Counted from the stretch's first letter, positions 17,956-25,832 are shown. The stretch: DNA of 26,280 nt from Nitrososphaerota archaeon (GCA_021325255.1 JAJPHP010000003.1:1-26280); one strand, 5' to 3'. Numbers and translations: made by a program. Notes: a model not told the origin generated them from the sequence alone.

Positions 17956-18237
17956 TCAGGTGCATGGTGCAGATAGGTAAGGGTTTATCGGCCCCCCAGG
18001 ATTCTTTGTAAGAATAGTGCTTGTTCCGTTGGGAAATATCATTGTGATTGTCTCATTTGCATGTACCATAATCACAGTGCCAAGCGGAGGCACATGACAA
18101 GAAGATACGCCTGCACTTTTTCCGACAGTCATTCCTGCACTGTTTTGAAGGAAGAAACCATACGGTACAACGATCGATATGAACGACGCAACTAGTAAGA
18201 TGCTGGCTATTGTTATTTCAGTGCGAGATACTTTCAA
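17956..18237 (-). CDS. Small exported or membrane-anchored protein, 93 aa
   Basis: The protein begins with a basic segment and a hydrophobic helix (about residues 9-31), then a short extracytoplasmic-looking domain with two cysteines (47 and 92), sequons HANET and PNGTS for N-glycosylation and a proline-rich end. It is read from a TTG start. It lies 33 bp downstream of the glutamic-peptidase homologue on the same strand, so the two are probably co-transcribed. I do not recognise the family; it could be an anchor, chaperone or inhibitor of the peptidase, which is inference. Confidence 0.6.
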   Translation of the reverse strand: MKVSRTEITIASILLVASFISIVVPYGFFLQNSAGMTVGKSAGVSSCHVPPLGTVIMVHANETITMIFPNGTSTILTKNPGGPINPYLSAPCT

Positions 18238-18270
18238 GCTAATCGCCTACACTTGTGTCATGTATTCCCA

Positions 18271-19356
18271 TCAACAGTTAATACCTTTGATGTTGCTTGA
18301 TGACCAAGAGACACTAAATGTCTCGCCATTTGTCACGCTTGAAGGGCTAGCATTATTTTGACATCCTTGATTAATCCAGTCTTGGCCGTATGGGTTGCTG
18401 TTTGTCGCGAAACCAAGGTAGAAATCACTCGGATCTAGCTCGTATGCAGTAGAGACACTAGCGCTTCCCCATTTAGGCAACTGCGTGCAATACGTACTAC
18501 CGCATTGCGGGCTCTCTAAGACATAGTACGCAAATGTAACACTGACCGAGTAGCTTGTCTGCTTGTAGAAATAGCACGAGGTATTCGCATAATCTTCAAG
18601 ATACAACTGAACATTACCTGAAGTTTTTGATTCCGATTCAACAAACATCTCATCGCCCGTTGCAGGGGTTACGCAACTTAACGTGAAATAGTTAGGTGCA
18701 CTCGGAAGCAGTTCCCACCATGTCAACACATTGGTGCCTTGAAAGGCGATGTTTTGGGTTGAACCTATCTGTGCAAGCACGCCGTCTTGTGCCCCAGTAT
18801 CATCGCCGATGCCAGTCCAGAGTGCAAGTGTACAACAAATTGTATCTTCAGGATTTGGCGTAGATATTGTTGGCAAGTAGTAGTACATCGCAGACCCTAT
18901 GAAAGGTCCTGTCTGAGTACAGGTGCCCCCACTGCTTGCGTCACAATAATTAGCTTCGTATCCTGCCCAAATTGGATTCTGACCATACGCAGGATTCGAA
19001 TATTTCAGATTATAGAGATTCGCAGGAAACTCGTACGTTGCTATAATCGTCATTGAAGGACCTACTATGAATTCTACTCGCGGTTGACTTGACGATGATT
19101 GATAAAATAGAAGCCTATCACAGGTACCGCCACTGAACTGATCTGCATAATCATAGAATCGATAGTTGGTATAGTTAGCAAATACTTTCGAATCTGATAT
19201 GGCAGTTTGGGCTTGATCCACACGGGGACAACCGGCCTCTGATATGTTAGCTATCGGATCCTGAGCAGTAGGGCTTTGGTTGCTCGCATACACTCTAGCC
19301 GAAGCAACGGATGAAACGAGAAGTAACATTAAGAGAAATACTGGAAGCTTGATCAT
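18271..19356 (-). CDS. Secreted glutamic peptidase homologue (eqolisin, G1/A4 family)
   Basis: An N-terminal signal peptide (about residues 1-24, hydrophobic core LLMLLLVSSVASA) marks it as exported. From residue 129 the sequence follows the eqolisin plan: IWAGYEA (129-135, cf. the family's NWAGY), ALWTGIGDD (178-186), LAQIGSTQ with Gln196 at the catalytic Gln position, WWELLP (213-218), a GDE..VE stretch (234-240) and TFAYYVLESP with Glu281 at the catalytic Glu position. Eqolisins are beta-sandwich endopeptidases of acidic environments that use a Gln/Glu pair. The N-terminal ~125 residues and a C-terminal ~70 residues with Ser/Asn-rich sequence are extra. Many cysteines (about a dozen) suggest disulfides. 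It is cargo of the element, divergent from the regulator at 19440. Assignment is from motif order by eye. Confidence 0.75.
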   Translation of the reverse strand: MIKLPVFLLMLLLVSSVASARVYASNQSPTAQDPIANISEAGCPRVDQAQTAISDSKVFANYTNYRFYDYADQFSGGTCDRLLFYQSSSSQPRVEFIVGPSMTIIATYEFPANLYNLKYSNPAYGQNPIWAGYEANYCDASSGGTCTQTGPFIGSAMYYYLPTISTPNPEDTICCTLALWTGIGDDTGAQDGVLAQIGSTQNIAFQGTNVLTWWELLPSAPNYFTLSCVTPATGDEMFVESESKTSGNVQLYLEDYANTSCYFYKQTSYSVSVTFAYYVLESPQCGSTYCTQLPKWGSASVSTAYELDPSDFYLGFATNSNPYGQDWINQGCQNNASPSSVTNGETFSVSWSSSNIKGINC

Positions 19357-19382
19357 TTGATTGAGGATAGCGTAAGTCTTCT

Positions 19383-19440
19383 TTATGAAATTACTAAGGG
19401 GAATCCCTTAATAATTTCTGTTTCGGTTAACGAACCTATA
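19383..19440. promoter_or_regulatory. Divergent promoter region with inverted repeat operator
   Basis: TAAGGG-GAAT-CCCTTA (19395-19410) is a perfect 6-bp inverted repeat between the peptidase and regulator genes. It overlaps the CTTAATAAT TATA-type element (19407-19415) that lies about 27 nt before the regulator ATG. On the other strand TTTCATAAAG (19382-19391) could serve the peptidase gene (ATG 19356). A second small inverted repeat, GGTT-AACG-AACC (19425-19436), lies just before the regulator start. The arrangement suits an operator for the adjacent winged-helix protein. Confidence 0.5.
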
Positions 19441-20072
19441 TGCATCCAGCGGAAGACAAGACGACCACTCCTGAAGATGACTTGATAAAATTAGTTACCG
19501 CGGATGATGAAGAGAAATTTGAGCTGGTTTGCTCAACACTTTCCAACAAGAGTGCCAGACTGATCTTAGAGAAGATAAAAGAAGGCATAGACACCGCAGC
19601 TGGCTTGGCAGGCAGTATCGGATTATCCATACAAACCACGATAGATTATCTGCATAGGTTGGAGTTAGCTGGCATCATTGAAAAAGACTCTGGAGCCAGT
19701 TCTTTTGACTACACAGTCTTCAGAGGCAGAACTCCAAGACACTACAAATTGTCAAAAATAGCTGTCCTCCTTGTACCTTCTAGGATTGAGAGTCGAGATA
19801 AGAAGTCCCGCTTAATTGAACTACTTGGCTGGAAATCATGGAAGCTCCTGAAAGAACGCATCCTTCTTTCTATTGTTATAACTACAATAGCAGAAATCAC
19901 CATTCTAGGATATGTTTCAGCAATCCTCGGGTCAACTGGGAGACCATTTTATGGAGGGGTGCATGTGATGCAACCATTGATTTCGCAGTCATTGGTTCTG
20001 CTCGCAGTAGTCTTGACAGCCGCGATCGTTTTCTCCATTAGCTGGTTGCTTGTCCCAAGACTTCCGAAATAA
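19440..20072 (+). CDS. Membrane-anchored winged-helix regulator (element, right)
   Basis: An acidic N-terminus leads into an ArsR-like winged helix (about residues 25-105): LSNKSARLILEKIKEG as first helices, GLSIQTTIDYLHRLELAGII as the recognition part, and a wing ending in TPRHYKLSK (98-106). Two membrane helices follow (about 140-163 and 180-204) with a short loop, ending in a short basic tail. It thus anchors a DNA-binding domain to the membrane, with the loop outside. The ATG is about 27 nt after a TATA-type element. It is divergent from the glutamic-peptidase gene, so it most likely controls that gene in response to an envelope or outside signal; this is inference from context. Confidence 0.8.
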   Translation: MHPAEDKTTTPEDDLIKLVTADDEEKFELVCSTLSNKSARLILEKIKEGIDTAAGLAGSIGLSIQTTIDYLHRLELAGIIEKDSGASSFDYTVFRGRTPRHYKLSKIAVLLVPSRIESRDKKSRLIELLGWKSWKLLKERILLSIVITTIAEITILGYVSAILGSTGRPFYGGVHVMQPLISQSLVLLAVVLTAAIVFSISWLLVPRLPK

Positions 20073-20559
20073 CTTTTCACTAGCTGCAGAAGCTGCTTTC
20101 ACTTGTATTCTGGCGAGTAGAATTGTCAATCCGATATCGCGAGATGGTGACACAATAGACAAGCAATACGATCGCGAGAACGCTGAAGCGCAGCGCCGAA
20201 GTCTGTACGACTCCGAAAGGTTGATCTAGTTTGGCTTTCGTGTCAGCAGAAGAGCCCTCGAGTCTTCGGGATTAATCCGAGTAGGGATGGATGCGCTTAA
20301 TTATTTCATCTAATCCCACCGGGCCCGTACATTCCCATTTCATCTCGAAAGTTAGATTACTTTTCTGATAAGGTTTCCAGTTGATTTCTCACTCCGACAA
20401 TTAGATTGATCAACGGGGGCGGAGTGATCAGCGATGAAACTCCGCTATCTAGCATGCGGCCGTCAGCGTCATTACAATAGAATACTGTCTTCTTCTTGCA
20501 ACGCTCCAACCTTCGACCAGCCGGATCCTGCAAATTCTATCTCCTTCCAGCGACACGGC
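20073..20559. other. Right end of the element and adjoining intergenic region
   Basis: About 490 bases without a supported gene. The left part (to 20311) is the tail of the element; the attachment repeat is at 20312-20327; beyond it the chromosomal flank runs up to the end of the thiamine-diphosphate enzyme pseudogene. No small coding frame stands out. Confidence 0.45.
20312..20327 (+). repeat. attR: free copy of the tRNA-Arg 3' end
   Basis: AATCCCACCGGGCCCG, identical to 12772-12787 at the tRNA-Arg end. No tRNA body precedes it, so it is the displaced attachment-site copy marking the far end of the element. Confidence 0.88.
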
Positions 20560-22303
20560 CTAACTAATCTCGTCAATTTTATCCCTGAACAGTGTTAGTG
20601 CAATTCTTCCTCCCTGTGGTTCGCCCTTCACAAGCGCCTTGGCAAAATTCTCTACGAATTTCGGTTCCATCTTTGGCGGATACGGGGGTTCGTTTGGGTC
20701 GACAATGGCCTTGATTATTGTAGGCTGTTTCAGCGCAAAGGCGGCAGAAAGCGTCGGACGAATCCTGTCATAACTCTCAATTCGGAATCCCTTTCCGCCG
20801 CAGGCTTCAGCGAACTTTACAAAATCGATGTCTTGAAACTCGACACCATACTGCGGGTTGCCGAGGAAACCTATCTGTTCCCACCGAATCTGGTCGAGCG
20901 CGACGTTCTTGATCACGACAATCTTTATGGGAAGATTGTACAGCACCGCCGTTGCAAACTCGCACATCAGCATGGCAAAGCCTCCGTCTCCGACAAAAGC
21001 TACAACCTGCCTGTTGGGAAATGCAACCTGAGCACCGATTGCATATGGCAGACCGTTCGCCATTGATGCAAGTGTACCCGAGCAAGAGAAAAGCTGATCC
21101 TTCTTCACACGGATGTATCTTGCGGCCCATGTCGTGATTGTGCCGCTGTCCGTACAAATTATCGCATCGTCATCAAGCAGTTGGGATAGCTCCCATGCTA
21201 TCGACTGGGGTTTCAGCGGCTTGCGCTTTCTCGTTGCTCTCTCCTGCATTAACGACCACCAATCCTTCAGCCTCTTTTGCATGTCTTTGAGGAATGTATC
21301 GTCGGAGGTGTCCTCCACTAACCTGTTTAGCTCTGACAACGTGGCTTTCGCATCACCAGTAAGTCCGAGGAGTACGGGGTATCTCGTTCCAATATGTTCT
21401 GCCTTGGCGTCGATTTGAATCGCTTTTGCCTGACCCGGCCTTGGCAGATAGTCGGCGAAGGGAAAGGATGTGCCTATGAGTACAAGAGTGTCTGCGCTTC
21501 CCATGGCATCCTGCGACGGAGCCGTGCCGAGCAATCCGAGACCGCCAAGGCAGTTTGGATCGTCGTCTGGAACGGTCGCATTTCCGAGAAGTGTCTTTAC
21601 AATTGGAGCCTTGAGCTTCCTCGCGAGTTCCAAAACTTCACCGCTGGCTGAGAGAGCTCCTGCACCACAGAAGATAACGATTCTTCTTCCCTGATTCAGG
21701 ATTTTTGCTGCCTGCTCTAAGAATTCTCGGGATGGAACAGTAGGAGAGGAAGGAATATCTGAAGTCATGTTCGGGATTTTATGCTCTGTCTCTCTGGACT
21801 TTACAGGCACAGAAACCTGAACGTCGATTGGAATCGAGAAATGGGCGACATCTCTGTTCTCAATTGCGTATTTGCATGCAAGGCCAGTTGCCATTTCTGC
21901 CTGCTAAGGATTCGTAATCATGTGGTTGAATCCGGCGACTCCCCTGAAAGGAACCAGTAGGTCAACGCCTTGCTGTTAGCCCGAGCCTATGAGGTCCGAA
22001 TACGTCATGCCGGTTATGGCGAGAACTGGTCGATTGTCCATGTGTGCATCGTACAATCCATTCAACAAGTTCAAGCCGACAGGTCCAGATGTCGCAAGGC
22101 ACACACCAAGTTTTCAGTGAATTTCGAGTACCCACAAGCGGCGAATGCTGCGCCCTCCTCATGTCTCACCAGGACAAACTTGATCTTTTCCCGCCTCTTC
22201 CTAAGGGCTTCCATCATCCCAATGATGCCATCGCCGGGGATGCCGAAGATAACATCCACCCCCCATTCGATCAATCTTCAGCTATGATATCGCTGGTGTC
22301 CAT
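20560..22303 (-). pseudogene. Pyruvate oxidase/acetolactate synthase-type ThDP enzyme, inactivated
   Basis: Together the frames make a full-length three-domain thiamine-diphosphate enzyme: PYR domain with IEWGVDVIFGIPGDGI and VRHEEGAAFAACGYS (catalytic Glu), central domain (RIVIFCGAGALSASGE), and PP domain with GDGGFAMLMCEF and the metal-binding stretch toward VALDQIRWEQ. The family makes acetyl-phosphate, acetate or acetolactate from pyruvate. It is broken at four places: a frameshift near 22275-22282 (after MDTSDIIAE), a frameshift near 22105 (the LGVCLATSGPVGLNLLNGL continuation is in another frame), an in-frame TAA at 21976-21978 and a TAG at 21904-21906. Downstream from ATG 21894 the remaining 444 codons are intact but lack the PYR domain, so a functional product is unlikely. 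The ATG at 22301-22303 is the probable original start. Confidence 0.88.
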
Positions 22304-22634
22304 CCCAGGATCTTCATCGGCCCACTCTTAGAGAGCAGAAGTTAAAATCGAAAAGCGATTCACGTATAGAACCTAAATTCAAGTAATTTGTAGCGACAAG
22401 AATCAGATTGTGCTACCTCTGCCACTTTCAGTTATAGGTAGGATCGACGAAGACACGCACTGGACGAAATTGACTAGGCTTGGTCGCCGGTGATTTTACG
22501 CCGACGCGCTCAGCCAAGTAGGTTTGGACAGAGAGGAAACGAAGCAGGCTCAGCATCAGAGTGAATCATTTCAGACCAAGGTAGGCACATTTCTCATGAG
22601 CCCACAAAAAAGCAGATCCAATACCAGATGCACA
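22304..22634. other. Intergenic region upstream of the pseudogene
   Basis: About 330 bases with no protein frame, tRNA or repeat that I can support. Confidence 0.4.
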
Positions 22635-22793
22635 CTAACCTGCTACAGTAATCTCCTTGGCCTCATCTCGAGTTAGCGCAGTGTAATGTGAAAAGTGACA
22701 ATCGTTGCACTTTTCCTCGACAAGTAGTCCTCCGCACTTTGGGCAATTTGGACCAATCTGATCTACTGATGAAGGTCGTTCAGGGGCGCGCAT
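22635..22793 (-). CDS. Small zinc-ribbon protein, 52 aa
   Basis: The protein carries one rubredoxin/zinc-ribbon type site: CPKCGGLLVEEKCNDCHF, four cysteines as two CxxC knuckles nine residues apart. An upstream in-frame ATG (22889) would add 32 residues, but a TATA-type element at 22851-22860 lies between the two starts. Initiation at ATG 22793, after a purine-rich AGAGAG, is therefore preferred. Many archaeal proteins of this size bind nucleic acid or act as subunits of larger complexes; no specific role can be given. Confidence 0.65.
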   Translation of the reverse strand: MRAPERPSSVDQIGPNCPKCGGLLVEEKCNDCHFSHYTALTRDEAKEITVAG

Positions 22794-22850
22794 GTGCTTC
22801 TCTCTACCAACAAACCAATGAAAAGATGTCCAAGAATACGGACACACTAT

Positions 22851-22860
22851 GATATAAATG
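22851..22860 (-). promoter_or_regulatory. TATA-type promoter of the small zinc-ribbon gene
   Basis: Minus-strand CATTTATATC is a good archaeal TATA box. With transcription starting near 22828 it can serve the ATG at 22793 but not the one at 22889, which decides the start. Confidence 0.5.
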
Positions 22861-23106
22861 TGTAGTTCTTTGCCCGTCAAATCCGACATTTGGTCAGAAT
22901 CTAATCAATTTTCTGGAGAAATTGGCATTCGGCGAAGCCTAGACAATATCTTTCATGACCCACGCAAAGAACAATACGCGACAACTTGGCCTCTTTCGCT
23001 CTTATGTTGGTGTCTTGGATCGGAATGCACAGTTCCGAGGAGGCACTAAAAGGGAGGCGACAATCAACATTTTATTATCGGCTGATCCAAACGGATCTTC
23101 GAGTAC

Positions 23107-23598
23107 TTGGCCACAATGGATGACGATTACGTTCAGGAAGCTTGCTTTTATCTCTCTGAGCTCGGGGTTCACATTGATGAAATTGCTAAGCAGATGAATA
23201 TTGATGTGGAACAAGTCAAGAACGCAATAAGAGATTACAAGATCACCATCGATTCGGGCAACCGAAGATATGAAGAAGACACAAAGCGATTCTGGCAGAA
23301 GATTTTGCAAGAGAGCTCTGGAGATGAGAAGGTTACAATGGTCGACGAAAAGGGGAGATACTACCACGGATGGAAATCAGAGCTAGCCAAGATGCCCACC
23401 GAGAACCTAGTCGAGCTCCTCGTGTTGAACAAGAGATATTCTGACAGCCATCCTCTCTCGGAGTTTTCGAAGACGCAGCCCGTAGTGGGTTATGACCCGC
23501 TCGTACCTCTGAGGAATATCAGAAGAACTGTCAAGATAATTGACGAGATACTTCAGCGAAGGGAAAAGGAAGACGAGATCAATCAACGCTCGGAATAA
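23107..23598 (+). CDS. Hypothetical protein with N-terminal HTH-like segment
   Basis: Unrecognised 160-163-aa soluble protein. Residues ~8-45 (ELGVHIDEIAKQMNIDVEQV and the following helix) look like a helix-turn-helix, the remainder is helical with conserved-looking W and Y residues (RYYHGWKSELAKM, 108-120) and a basic C-terminal helix. The start may be TTG 23107 or, more likely, ATG 23116, which follows a TTTTATTAT element by about 40 nt. No operon partners nearby. Confidence 0.65.
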   Translation: MATMDDDYVQEACFYLSELGVHIDEIAKQMNIDVEQVKNAIRDYKITIDSGNRRYEEDTKRFWQKILQESSGDEKVTMVDEKGRYYHGWKSELAKMPTENLVELLVLNKRYSDSHPLSEFSKTQPVVGYDPLVPLRNIRRTVKIIDEILQRREKEDEINQRSE

Positions 23599-23758
23599 AC
23601 CAACGGTAGCAAAACGTATAATGAGTGACGTGAATTCGCACCCCAGCAGTTACGAAAGACTAAGCCTCTCTTGGTCGGGAACATTGACTACCCTCTTCTC
23701 TCCTTGATTTCTTCCGTGTCCGGGAATGCAATAAAGTGGCGTGGGTTGTTGATGTAAA

Positions 23759-24388
23759 TTGGCTGCGTTACCGACTACTTTGCTGAATGAACTCGTCGCC
23801 AGCATCGTAACGCTTTTTGTGATTCTCGATCCGATTGGCGTACTTCCCTTCTTCCTGGGCCTGACTCAGGGGATTTCGGTCGCGCAAAGGGGCAGGCTTG
23901 CGACGAAAGCCGTTCTCATTGCTATGGCACTCCTCCTGATCTTTGCATATCTTGGAGACGCCATACTGATCTTTCTAGGGATTCAGATTTACGATTTTGA
24001 AATTGCGGGAGGGATACTTCTGCTGATTTTTGCTGTGAGGGACGCACTTTCTAACGAGCCACTCGGAGCCAAGGAGAGTTCCGAAGTTGGAAAGTCAGGC
24101 ATGATCGAATCTATTGCAGTCATTCCGATTGCGACGCCGTTACTTGCAGGCCCTGGCTCGCTAACTACGGTGATGCTCTTGACAAAGGAGCAGTTTGGTC
24201 TGGCGACGAGCCTTGTTGCCATACTTGTAAATTGCCTTCTCGCGTGGTCCGCACTCCGATTAAGCAGCAAGATCAATGAACGCGTTGGGCCGACCGGACT
24301 AATGATTATCGGAAAGGTGATGGATATTCTGATGGCTGCGATAGCTGTATCGTACCTAACCAGAGGGGTAATCGGGCTAGGTCTCTGA
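23759..24388 (+). CDS. MarC-family integral membrane protein
   Basis: MarC/UPF0056 proteins are six-helix membrane proteins of unknown transport role; the former link to multiple antibiotic resistance was not confirmed. Seen here: LFVILDPIGVLPFFLGLT (residues 19-36, the conserved DPIG motif), GDAILIFLGI, the AGGILLLIFAVRDAL helix, VIPIATPLLAGPGSLTTVMLL (~121-141, the second half's APLAGPG-like motif) and a final SYLTRGV helix. The 209-aa length is normal. The TTG start lies 23-30 nt after an AATAAAG element (23728-23736), fitting a leaderless transcript. Confidence 0.93.
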   Translation: MAALPTTLLNELVASIVTLFVILDPIGVLPFFLGLTQGISVAQRGRLATKAVLIAMALLLIFAYLGDAILIFLGIQIYDFEIAGGILLLIFAVRDALSNEPLGAKESSEVGKSGMIESIAVIPIATPLLAGPGSLTTVMLLTKEQFGLATSLVAILVNCLLAWSALRLSSKINERVGPTGLMIIGKVMDILMAAIAVSYLTRGVIGLGL

Positions 24389-24464
24389 TCCAGCGTTCTC
24401 TTTCAGTGTTCCCTGACCAGGGAGAGAATCCTTTTCAATCAAACAGACAGCCTCTGGATATACC

Positions 24465-24661
24465 GCGAGGGTAGCAGAGCCTGGTCAATTGCGCGGGACA
24501 GCGCATTGCTGCGCGACACTTAAGATCGCTCTTACGATCGCTCCATAATGGAGCGCTCTTCAGAGCTAAGGAAGGGCAGATTTGAGCAGGCGCTTTGCGG
24601 TAGAACAGTAGAAGAAATCCCGTCCCTTAGGGGTTCGTGGGTTCAAATCCCACCCCTCGCA
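24465..24661 (+). tRNA. tRNA-Leu(TAA) with two introns (31/32 and 37/38)
   Basis: The acceptor stem GCGAGGG (24465-24471) pairs with CCCTCGC (24654-24660), discriminator A (24661), no CCA. D arm GCAG-AGCCTGGTCAA-TTGC and T arm GTGGG-TTCAAAT-CCCAC are complete, and the long variable arm (CCC-TTA-GGG) marks a class II tRNA. The anticodon stem CGGGA (24494-24498) pairs perfectly with TCCCG (24618-24622). A normal loop CTTAAGA with anticodon TAA (24521-24523) forms only if 20 nt (about 24500-24519) and 92 nt (about 24525-24616) are removed. The second intron contains a perfect hairpin CGCTCCAT-A-ATGGAGCG (24539-24555). Confidence 0.86.
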
Positions 24662-24781
24662 TACTTTTCCGCCGACTATCTTTGAAAAGACCCGTTGCAT
24701 CAATTGAAGACCCTCTCCCTTTTTCTTGCTGAAGAGCCACACAAGTTTCCATGAAATCTATTAGTGTGGAGATGGAATCAG

Positions 24782-25006
24782 ATGCAGGGCACGTATTTGA
24801 GCAAAGAAGAAATGTCCAGTATCGAAAGGGAAATTCTGAGCCGTGCCGTCGAGAAACTAAACTACGTCTACACATTTGGAAGAGGCGAGAGTCTCACGAG
24901 TGAAGAGAGTTCAGTGTTCGAATATTGGAGGAAAAAGGGAAGGGTCAAAGCGATTGGGCCAGCAAAGTTTGGTGAAATATTCCAGATAGTAGAGCCCGAA
25001 TCATAG
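24782..25006 (+). CDS. Small hypothetical protein
   Basis: Unrecognised 74-aa helical protein (MQGTYLSKEEM start) with a FGRGESLTSEESSVFEYWRKKGR stretch and an end like AKFGEIFQIVEPES. ATG 24782 is preferred to the GTG at 24764. It converges with the next gene; their stops are three bases apart. No membrane helix or metal site. Confidence 0.5.
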   Translation: MQGTYLSKEEMSSIEREILSRAVEKLNYVYTFGRGESLTSEESSVFEYWRKKGRVKAIGPAKFGEIFQIVEPES

Positions 25007-25009
25007 TCG

Positions 25010-25390
25010 TCACTCCCGTTTGAAAGGATCCGACAACTTTGAATGCCGTGTCGCTCCTCTTCTTTTTTCTGTCTTTACCGTTGTACTTCTCGCCCCTTCT
25101 TTTCCAAGCATCTTTGAAACTTCCACAAGCGAAGGCAGGCTCTCCGGAAGCTTGAACTTTCCCTTGAGGCTCCTCACGAGTTCGTTTTCAACAATTTGAG
25201 CACCTTCTGACCCAAATATGGAATCTAAAGCTTCAAGGAACTTCACTGGGTTAGCAAGTGCCGTAGAAGTATCCATCGAATACTCTGAATCTAGAACATA
25301 ATCAATCGAAGGCAGGACAGACTTCCCAAATATCCTAGCAAGCGTAGATCTCACGATTGCTTCGCTTTCCTCCGATCTGCGCATGAGCAA
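25010..25390 (-). CDS. Hypothetical protein, ~126 aa
   Basis: Unrecognised soluble helical protein; residues 8-95 alternate helices (EAIVRSTLARIFG, NPVKFLEALDSIFG, IVENELVRSLKG, LVEVSKMLG) and the last ~25 residues are basic and probably disordered. ATG at 25390 or, two codons on, at 25384. Convergent with the preceding gene. Composition is natural, so it is probably real. Confidence 0.55.
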   Translation of the reverse strand: MLMRRSEESEAIVRSTLARIFGKSVLPSIDYVLDSEYSMDTSTALANPVKFLEALDSIFGSEGAQIVENELVRSLKGKFKLPESLPSLVEVSKMLGKEGARSTTVKTEKRRGATRHSKLSDPFKRE

Positions 25391-25526
25391 TTCTGCGCTC
25401 CGATTTCTTAAGATGGGAAAGGAACCAGGGAGAGGGTATTTTTCACTCTGCTTTGGTCCGAGACAATGGTCGGGACGCCATCTCCGTCTTCGCCTGCAGC
25501 GTGGGTGCTCTTAGTTGAATAACTGT

Positions 25527-25832
25527 CTAGCCATAGAACGGTGTGTCGAGGACCCCAGGTTCTGACCGCTTACCTTTTCGCTCTTCCTTTACGATCAGGG
25601 CATTGATGTTATCCAAATCGTGCTCGACATACCCTTTGGAACTTACGATGGCGTGAATGACTTGCTCCTCGAGCTCCGAGTCTCCCTTCCTCTTCAGAGT
25701 TATCTTTATCGTGTGGCTGTCAAGAACTTCCAAGTCGATGCCTTGGATTGCTTTCAGCTTTGCGAGCCCCCGTTCATAGCACATGTCGTTGTTGAAAGTT
25801 CCGTAGATCTCGCCCTTTTTCGGTTTGGGCAT
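25527..25832 (-). CDS. Hypothetical protein, 101 aa
   Basis: Unrecognised alpha/beta protein: a strand-rich section (GIDLEVLDSHTIKITLKRKG, 30-49), a helix (ELEEQVIHAIVS) and a second strand region, with a basic N-terminus (MPKPKKG) and a K/R/E-rich C-terminus. Its ATG is about 37 nt after an AATTATAGG element (25865-25873). Probably a small RNA- or protein-binding domain, but nothing identifies a family. Confidence 0.6.
   Translation of the reverse strand: MPKPKKGEIYGTFNNDMCYERGLAKLKAIQGIDLEVLDSHTIKITLKRKGDSELEEQVIHAIVSSKGYVEHDLDNINALIVKEERKGKRSEPGVLDTPFYG

Larger units (their letters stand above)
12772..20327. mobile_element. Integrated tRNA-Arg-targeting element, about 7.5 kb
   Basis: A perfect 16-bp direct repeat bounds this region: the 3' end of the tRNA (12772-12787) and a free copy at 20312-20327. 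A tyrosine recombinase starts 58 bp after the tRNA, as expected for an element that recombined into the tRNA 3' end and restored it. Between the repeats lie the integrase, two membrane-anchored winged-helix regulators, two small orphan proteins, a HerA/VirB4-like ATPase, a G/C-rich repeat region and a secreted-peptidase cargo. No capsid, replication initiator or relaxase is recognisable, so whether it is a provirus, integrative plasmid or satellite is open. Housekeeping-type genes resume on both sides. Confidence 0.88.

Noticed and set aside
22261..22300. TTG 22274 as the true start of the ThDP enzyme
   Set aside because: The preceding MDTSDIIAE sequence in another frame fits the family N-terminus, so a frameshift is the better explanation.
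24539..24555. Perfect hairpin taken as a transcription terminator
   Set aside because: It lies inside the proposed 37/38 intron of tRNA-Leu, so it is more likely part of the intron fold.
24627..24875. Minus-strand frame of 82 codons over the end of tRNA-Leu
   Set aside because: It reads through the tRNA 3' end antisense (ending in GVGFEPTNP, a typical tRNA-antisense artefact).
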